The position numbers were made by a program, and so were the translations under genes. The notes beneath the pieces were generated by a model. That model was not told the origin of the DNA. It saw nothing but the letters and a program-made list of their open reading frames with translations, and did not search any database. From contig CAYYXR010000009.1 of NCBI GenBank assembly GCA_964475755.1, forward strand, positions 10,778-74,777: a stretch of 64,000 bases of DNA, in the 5' to 3' direction. This DNA is from UBA11612 sp964475755. Lineage in GTDB: Bacteria; Pseudomonadota; Alphaproteobacteria; Rhodospirillales; Rhodospirillaceae. Below, in pieces: positions 60,510-64,000 of the stretch; position 1 is the first letter of the stretch; every line of letters starts with the position of its first letter.

Positions 60510-61577
60510 TCAATTTGAGGGATGGCCGGCAGCTTTAAGCGGTCGGTGTGTCGTCGTCCCGGGCGCGGACGCCGTACCGAACATAGCCGCTCCGCCCTCC
60601 GTGACATGCAAGGTGTCGGGGGTCAAATCGGCCGGCAGGGTCAGGTGGCTCGGCGTTCGTCCCAGGACGGCATCGGCCAGAAACCGCTTCAGCCAGTATG
60701 TGCCGAGGTTTTCTTGAAGCAGGCGCGCGGGTATCTCGTGGGCAATCTTCGCATGGGCCTGGGGGGTGCGCGACCAGTGGAGGCCCGGCTTCATATGATG
60801 AATCGTATGGTAGCCGTTGTTGAACAAAACCGCGTTGAGAAGACGGCCCGTGAAGTTTCGGGAGTGCTCGTACTTCGACAGAGAATCCGTCTCGATGTGC
60901 TGGATGTAGTTAAAATGCTGAATGAAAAACAAGGCGACCTGTTGCGGCAGCACGGCTAACAACAGAGCTTTTCGCCAATCGATGACAAACAGCGCGACCA
61001 TCACACCTATAAAGACAGCGTACTCTGCGATCGCTCTCCAGAACAAAAAGCGGTTGTGCTGCCAGCAATGCGACAAAAAGGGACGGATCAGGCGCGTTTG
61101 CGTTGCCGATGTGACCGTGGGGTACAGCAAAGCGCCCAGCAATCCAACGCGCCGCAGAGGACGCGTCGTTATGGAATGGTCGCCGGGCCGGTTGTTGAGC
61201 GCATGATGGTTTTTGTTGTGTGTCGGAATCCAGGCGAATGACGGAAACCCGTAGAAGAGGGAGATCACGCATCCGATGCCGAGGTTGGCCCAGCGGTTTC
61301 TGAAAATCGGCACATGGTTGTGATTGTGCGAAATGACCGCGTCGGAAATTGTAAGAAGGCAAAACAGCGTAAGGAGCGGAATGCCAATGCCGGGATTGAA
61401 GTGCCCGGTGGCATCGAATCCGTAACGCCAAAGCAGCGCAAATACGCCGACCATCAAGGCAAGATAGAAAAGCGTTCTGAGGTCGGCTTTATAACGAAGC
61501 AGAAGTCCCCCTTGGCAGGCACGATCGGCAGCGGCCCGCGCAATAATTGACCAAGCAAATTGTTGGCTAATTCCCAA
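60510..61577 (-). CDS. Fatty acid desaturase
   Basis: Up to 355 residues. The three His boxes of membrane di-iron desaturases are visible: HNHNHVP, HNKNHHALNN and HTIHHMKPG, between hydrophobic helices. The domain fits the FA_desaturase family; substrates include fatty acyl chains, sterols and carotenoids. The start is uncertain: TTG at 61577 is used because no in-frame ATG lies before residue 42, which would cut the first helix; an AAGGGGGA lies inside at about 61512. It follows cysNC in the same direction, with a 78-bp gap. Confidence 0.85.
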   Translation of the reverse strand: MGISQQFAWSIIARAAADRACQGGLLLRYKADLRTLFYLALMVGVFALLWRYGFDATGHFNPGIGIPLLTLFCLLTISDAVISHNHNHVPIFRNRWANLGIGCVISLFYGFPSFAWIPTHNKNHHALNNRPGDHSITTRPLRRVGLLGALLYPTVTSATQTRLIRPFLSHCWQHNRFLFWRAIAEYAVFIGVMVALFVIDWRKALLLAVLPQQVALFFIQHFNYIQHIETDSLSKYEHSRNFTGRLLNAVLFNNGYHTIHHMKPGLHWSRTPQAHAKIAHEIPARLLQENLGTYWLKRFLADAVLGRTPSHLTLPADLTPDTLHVTEGGAAMFGTASAPGTTTHRPLKAAGHPSN

Positions 61578-61655
61578 GGCCTGCCTAGCAGACTTGAGCC
61601 AGGATGGCCATCCCGCTTTGGGGGAGGTGCCGGCGCCCGGCCAATTCAGCGCGGA

Positions 61656-63593
61656 TTAGGCCGTCGGCGTATCGTCGTCCGGGGCGCGGAAGCCGAGCAG
61701 AATGCCGCGCTCTTCCAGCCAGGTGATGATGTGCGCGGCGGCCTCAGCGGGCGTCATCTTGGTGGTGTCGATCCTGATCTCGGGATTTTCTGGCGCTTCA
61801 TAAGGTGAACTGATGCCGGTGAAGTTTTCGATCTCGCCCGCCCGCGCCTTCTTATAGAGCCCTTTGGGGTCGCGCTTCTCGGCTTCGGCCAAGGGCGTAT
61901 CGACAAAAATCTCCACGAACTCGCCGTCGTCCAGAAGATCGCGGGCCAAACGCCGCTCGGCCTTGAACGGCGAGATGAACGAGACCATCGTGATCAGACC
62001 GGCGTCGGTCATCAACTTGGCGACCTCACCGACGCGGCGGATGTTTTCAACGCGGTCGGTGTCGGCGAACCCGAGATCGCGGTTGAGGCCGTGACGGACG
62101 TTATCGCCATCCAATAGGTATGTGTGGCGGCCAATGGCGTAGAGTTGCTTTTCAACCAAGTTTGCGATGGTGGATTTACCCGAGCCCGACAAACCGGTGA
62201 ACCACAGCACGCAGGCCTTCTGGCCTTTCAGCTGCGCGCGCGATTGCTTGTTCACGTCCACGGCCTGCCAATGGATGTTCTGTGAGCGGCGCAGCGCGAA
62301 GCGGATCAGGCCTGCGGCCACGGTGGTGTTGGTGAGCCGGTCGATCAGGATAAAGCCGCCGGTATCGCGGTTCTCATCGTAAGGATCGAACGCTATGGCG
62401 CGGTCGAGGGAGACATTGGCCTCGCCGATTTCATTCAGTTCGAGCGTTTTGGCCGCGAGGTGATCGAGCGTATTGACGTTGATCTTGCATTTGAGCTCGG
62501 TGACGGTCGCCGTCACCAGCTTGCTGCCGATTTTCAACCAGTAGGGACGGCCCGGGAGCAGGTGCTCTTCGTTCATCCAAACGATGGTGGCGTTGAACTG
62601 ATCGGCGATGCCGGGCAGCGCCTCGGTGCTGGATATGACATCGCCGCGGCTGATGTCGATTTCATCTTCAAGGGTGAGGGTAACCGACTGTCCGGCGATG
62701 CCTTCGTCCAAATCGCCGTCCTGGGTGACGATGCGGGCCACGCGGCTTTCCTTGGCGGACGGAAGCGCGCGGATTTTATCGCCGGGCTTGACCGTGCCGC
62801 TCGCGATCTGGCCGGAGAACCCGCGGAAGTCGAGGTCGGGACGGTTCACCCATTGCACCCACATGCGGAACGCGGACTCACGCGACCGGTCGGCGATTTC
62901 CACCGTCTCCAGGTGATGCATAAGGGTCGGGCCCTTATACCAGTCCATTGTCTTGCTGGGCGTTGTGATGTTGTCGCCCTTGAGGCCCGAAATCGGAATC
63001 GCCAGCACGTTCTCGAAGCCGATCTGTTTGGCGAAGGCGCGATAATCGGCGACGATCTTGTCGAAGACCTCCTGGGAGTAATCGACAAGGTCCATCTTGT
63101 TGACGGCCAGCACCACGTCGCGGATGCCGATCAGGGAGGTGAGATAAGAGTGCCGGCGGGTCTGCACCAAGACGCCCTTGCGCGCATCGATCAGAATGAC
63201 CGCGAGTTCGGCGGTAGAGGCGCCAGTGACCATGTTGCGGGTGTATTGCTCGTGACCCGGCGTGTCGGCGACGATGAATTTGCGCTTGTCGGTGGAGAAG
63301 AAGCGGTAGGCGACGTCGATAGTGATGCCCTGTTCGCGCTCGGCGGCAAGGCCGTCCACCAGCAGCGCGAAATCGATTTCCCCGCCTTGGGTGCCGACTT
63401 TCTTTGAGTCGCTTTCGAGGGCGGCGAGATGATCCTCGAAGATCATCTTCGAGTCATAGAGCAGTCGGCCGATCAGTGTGGATTTACCGTCATCCACGCT
63501 GCCGCAGGTGATAAAGCGCAGCAGGCCCTTGTTTTCGTGGGCCTTGAGATAGGCTTCGATATCCTCGGCGATCAGGTCCGAAACGTGCGCCAT
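61656..63593 (-). CDS. cysNC: Bifunctional sulfate adenylyltransferase subunit 1/APS kinase
   Basis: 645 residues. Residues ~1-430 are CysN: GSVDDGKSTLIGRLLYD (G1), ADTPGHEQYTRNM (G3) and NKMDLVDYSQ (G4), then translation-factor-like beta domains. Residues ~445-640 are CysC: WFTGLSGSGKSTIANLVEKQ and LDGDNVRHGLNRDLGF. GTP hydrolysis by CysN drives sulfate adenylation by CysD, and CysC phosphorylates APS to PAPS. PAPS is the donor for the two sulfotransferases in this window. Its ATG overlaps the cysD stop by one base. Confidence 0.97.
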   Translation of the reverse strand: MAHVSDLIAEDIEAYLKAHENKGLLRFITCGSVDDGKSTLIGRLLYDSKMIFEDHLAALESDSKKVGTQGGEIDFALLVDGLAAEREQGITIDVAYRFFSTDKRKFIVADTPGHEQYTRNMVTGASTAELAVILIDARKGVLVQTRRHSYLTSLIGIRDVVLAVNKMDLVDYSQEVFDKIVADYRAFAKQIGFENVLAIPISGLKGDNITTPSKTMDWYKGPTLMHHLETVEIADRSRESAFRMWVQWVNRPDLDFRGFSGQIASGTVKPGDKIRALPSAKESRVARIVTQDGDLDEGIAGQSVTLTLEDEIDISRGDVISSTEALPGIADQFNATIVWMNEEHLLPGRPYWLKIGSKLVTATVTELKCKINVNTLDHLAAKTLELNEIGEANVSLDRAIAFDPYDENRDTGGFILIDRLTNTTVAAGLIRFALRRSQNIHWQAVDVNKQSRAQLKGQKACVLWFTGLSGSGKSTIANLVEKQLYAIGRHTYLLDGDNVRHGLNRDLGFADTDRVENIRRVGEVAKLMTDAGLITMVSFISPFKAERRLARDLLDDGEFVEIFVDTPLAEAEKRDPKGLYKKARAGEIENFTGISSPYEAPENPEIRIDTTKMTPAEAAAHIITWLEERGILLGFRAPDDDTPTA

Positions 63594-64000
63594 CAGAAGT
63601 AGCCCTCTTGCTTCTTCTTTTCCATGGACGCGGCGGCGTCGTGATCGATGACACGGCCCTGGCGCTCGGAACTTTTGGTGAGCAGCATTTCCTGAATGAT
63701 GGCGGGCAGGGTATCGGCTTCGCTTTCAATGGCGCCCGTCAGCGGATAACAGCCCAGCGTGCGGAAGCGCACTTTTTTCATGGCCGGTTTCTCGCCGGAC
63801 TCGAGCGGCATGCGGTCGTCGTCCACCATGATCATGGTGCCGTCGCGCATCACGACGGGGCGTTCGGCGGAAAAGTACAGCGGCACAATCGGAATCTTTT
63901 CAAGGTAGATGTATTGCCACACGTCCAGCTCGGTCCAGTTGGACAGCGGGAAAACGCGGATGCTTTCGCCCTTGCTCTTGCGGGTGTTGTAGAGGTGCCA
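63593..64000 (-). CDS. cysD: Sulfate adenylyltransferase subunit 2, 3' part (cut by window end)
   Basis: The frame is open through the last base of the window, so only the C-terminal ~135 residues are present (the 5' end lies beyond 64000). Characteristic CysD sequence: SIRVFPLSNWTELDVWQYIY, then IPIVPLYFSAERPVVMRDGT, RTLGCYPLTGAIESEADTLP, SSERQGRVIDHD and the terminal KKKQEGYF. CysD is the catalytic PP-loop subunit of ATP sulfurylase. Its stop overlaps the cysNC start, as usual for this operon. Confidence 0.96.
   Translation of the reverse strand, partial: WHLYNTRKSKGESIRVFPLSNWTELDVWQYIYLEKIPIVPLYFSAERPVVMRDGTMIMVDDDRMPLESGEKPAMKKVRFRTLGCYPLTGAIESEADTLPAIIQEMLLTKSSERQGRVIDHDAAASMEKKKQEGYF

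Noticed and set aside
1..64000. Mobile elements, CRISPR arrays, rRNA and tRNA genes
   Set aside because: No transposase, integrase, long terminal inverted repeats, regularly spaced repeats or RNA gene sequence was recognised.

Overview
The window looks like one chromosomal segment of a proteobacterium, most likely an alphaproteobacterium. The grounds are a fused CysN/CysC beside CysD, a GlcDEF plus malate synthase G glyoxylate module, paired Lrp/AsnC regulators, many sulfotransferase and SnoaL-type proteins, and base composition that reads as moderately GC-rich by eye (not computed). The genus cannot be fixed from sequence alone. No rRNA, tRNA, CRISPR array, transposase or phage gene was found.

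Region 1 (1-14.4 kb) is mixed housekeeping and envelope: the tail of a sulfotransferase, a BCCT transporter, a cyclic-nucleotide-binding protein with a small membrane protein, an MscS channel, an ABC exporter behind a possible attenuated leader, a secreted helix-hairpin-helix protein, an MsrQ-like haem membrane protein, a cytochrome c, a flavoprotein, a spermidine-synthase-like protein, a putative subclass B1 metallo-beta-lactamase divergent from a VOC lipoprotein, an exported MsrA and two overlapping Lrp/AsnC regulators.

Region 2 (14.4-40.4 kb) is a steroid-degradation locus. KstD and KshA open ring B. HsaA hydroxylates the aromatised ring A, and HsaD, HsaE, HsaF and HsaG process the cleaved ring-A fragment to pyruvate and propionyl-CoA. 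A FadD3-like ligase is placed to activate the remaining C/D-ring acid. Four short-chain dehydrogenases, four cytoplasmic SnoaL-like proteins and one exported one, a DUF1214 protein, a sulfotransferase and two more flavoproteins fill in. HsaB, HsaC and KshB are not in the window. The locus also carries a PQQ dehydrogenase interrupted by an in-frame amber codon, next to a cytochrome c with a CX3CH motif. It is split by a tightly coupled three-gene sugar-modification cassette (PseG-GNAT fusion, formyltransferase, PIG-L deacetylase) that follows a strong terminator.

Region 3 (40.7-44.8 kb) is a translationally coupled trio of exported proteins: an unknown protein, a DUF1587/1595/1592/1588/1585 lipoprotein with a CXXCH motif, and a Tat-type DUF1552 protein. 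Region 4 (44.8-57.4 kb) is central carbon metabolism: glycolate oxidase GlcDEF divergent from malate synthase G, then a tyrosine phosphatase, an aldehyde dehydrogenase, a CaiB-type CoA transferase with a CitE-type lyase, an NAD(P)-binding protein and a GFA-family protein. Region 5 (57.4-64 kb) holds a TonB-dependent receptor, a Lys/Ala-rich protein, a Sel1-repeat protein, a fatty acid desaturase and the sulfate-activation genes cysD (cut by the window end) and cysNC, which could supply PAPS to the two sulfotransferases.
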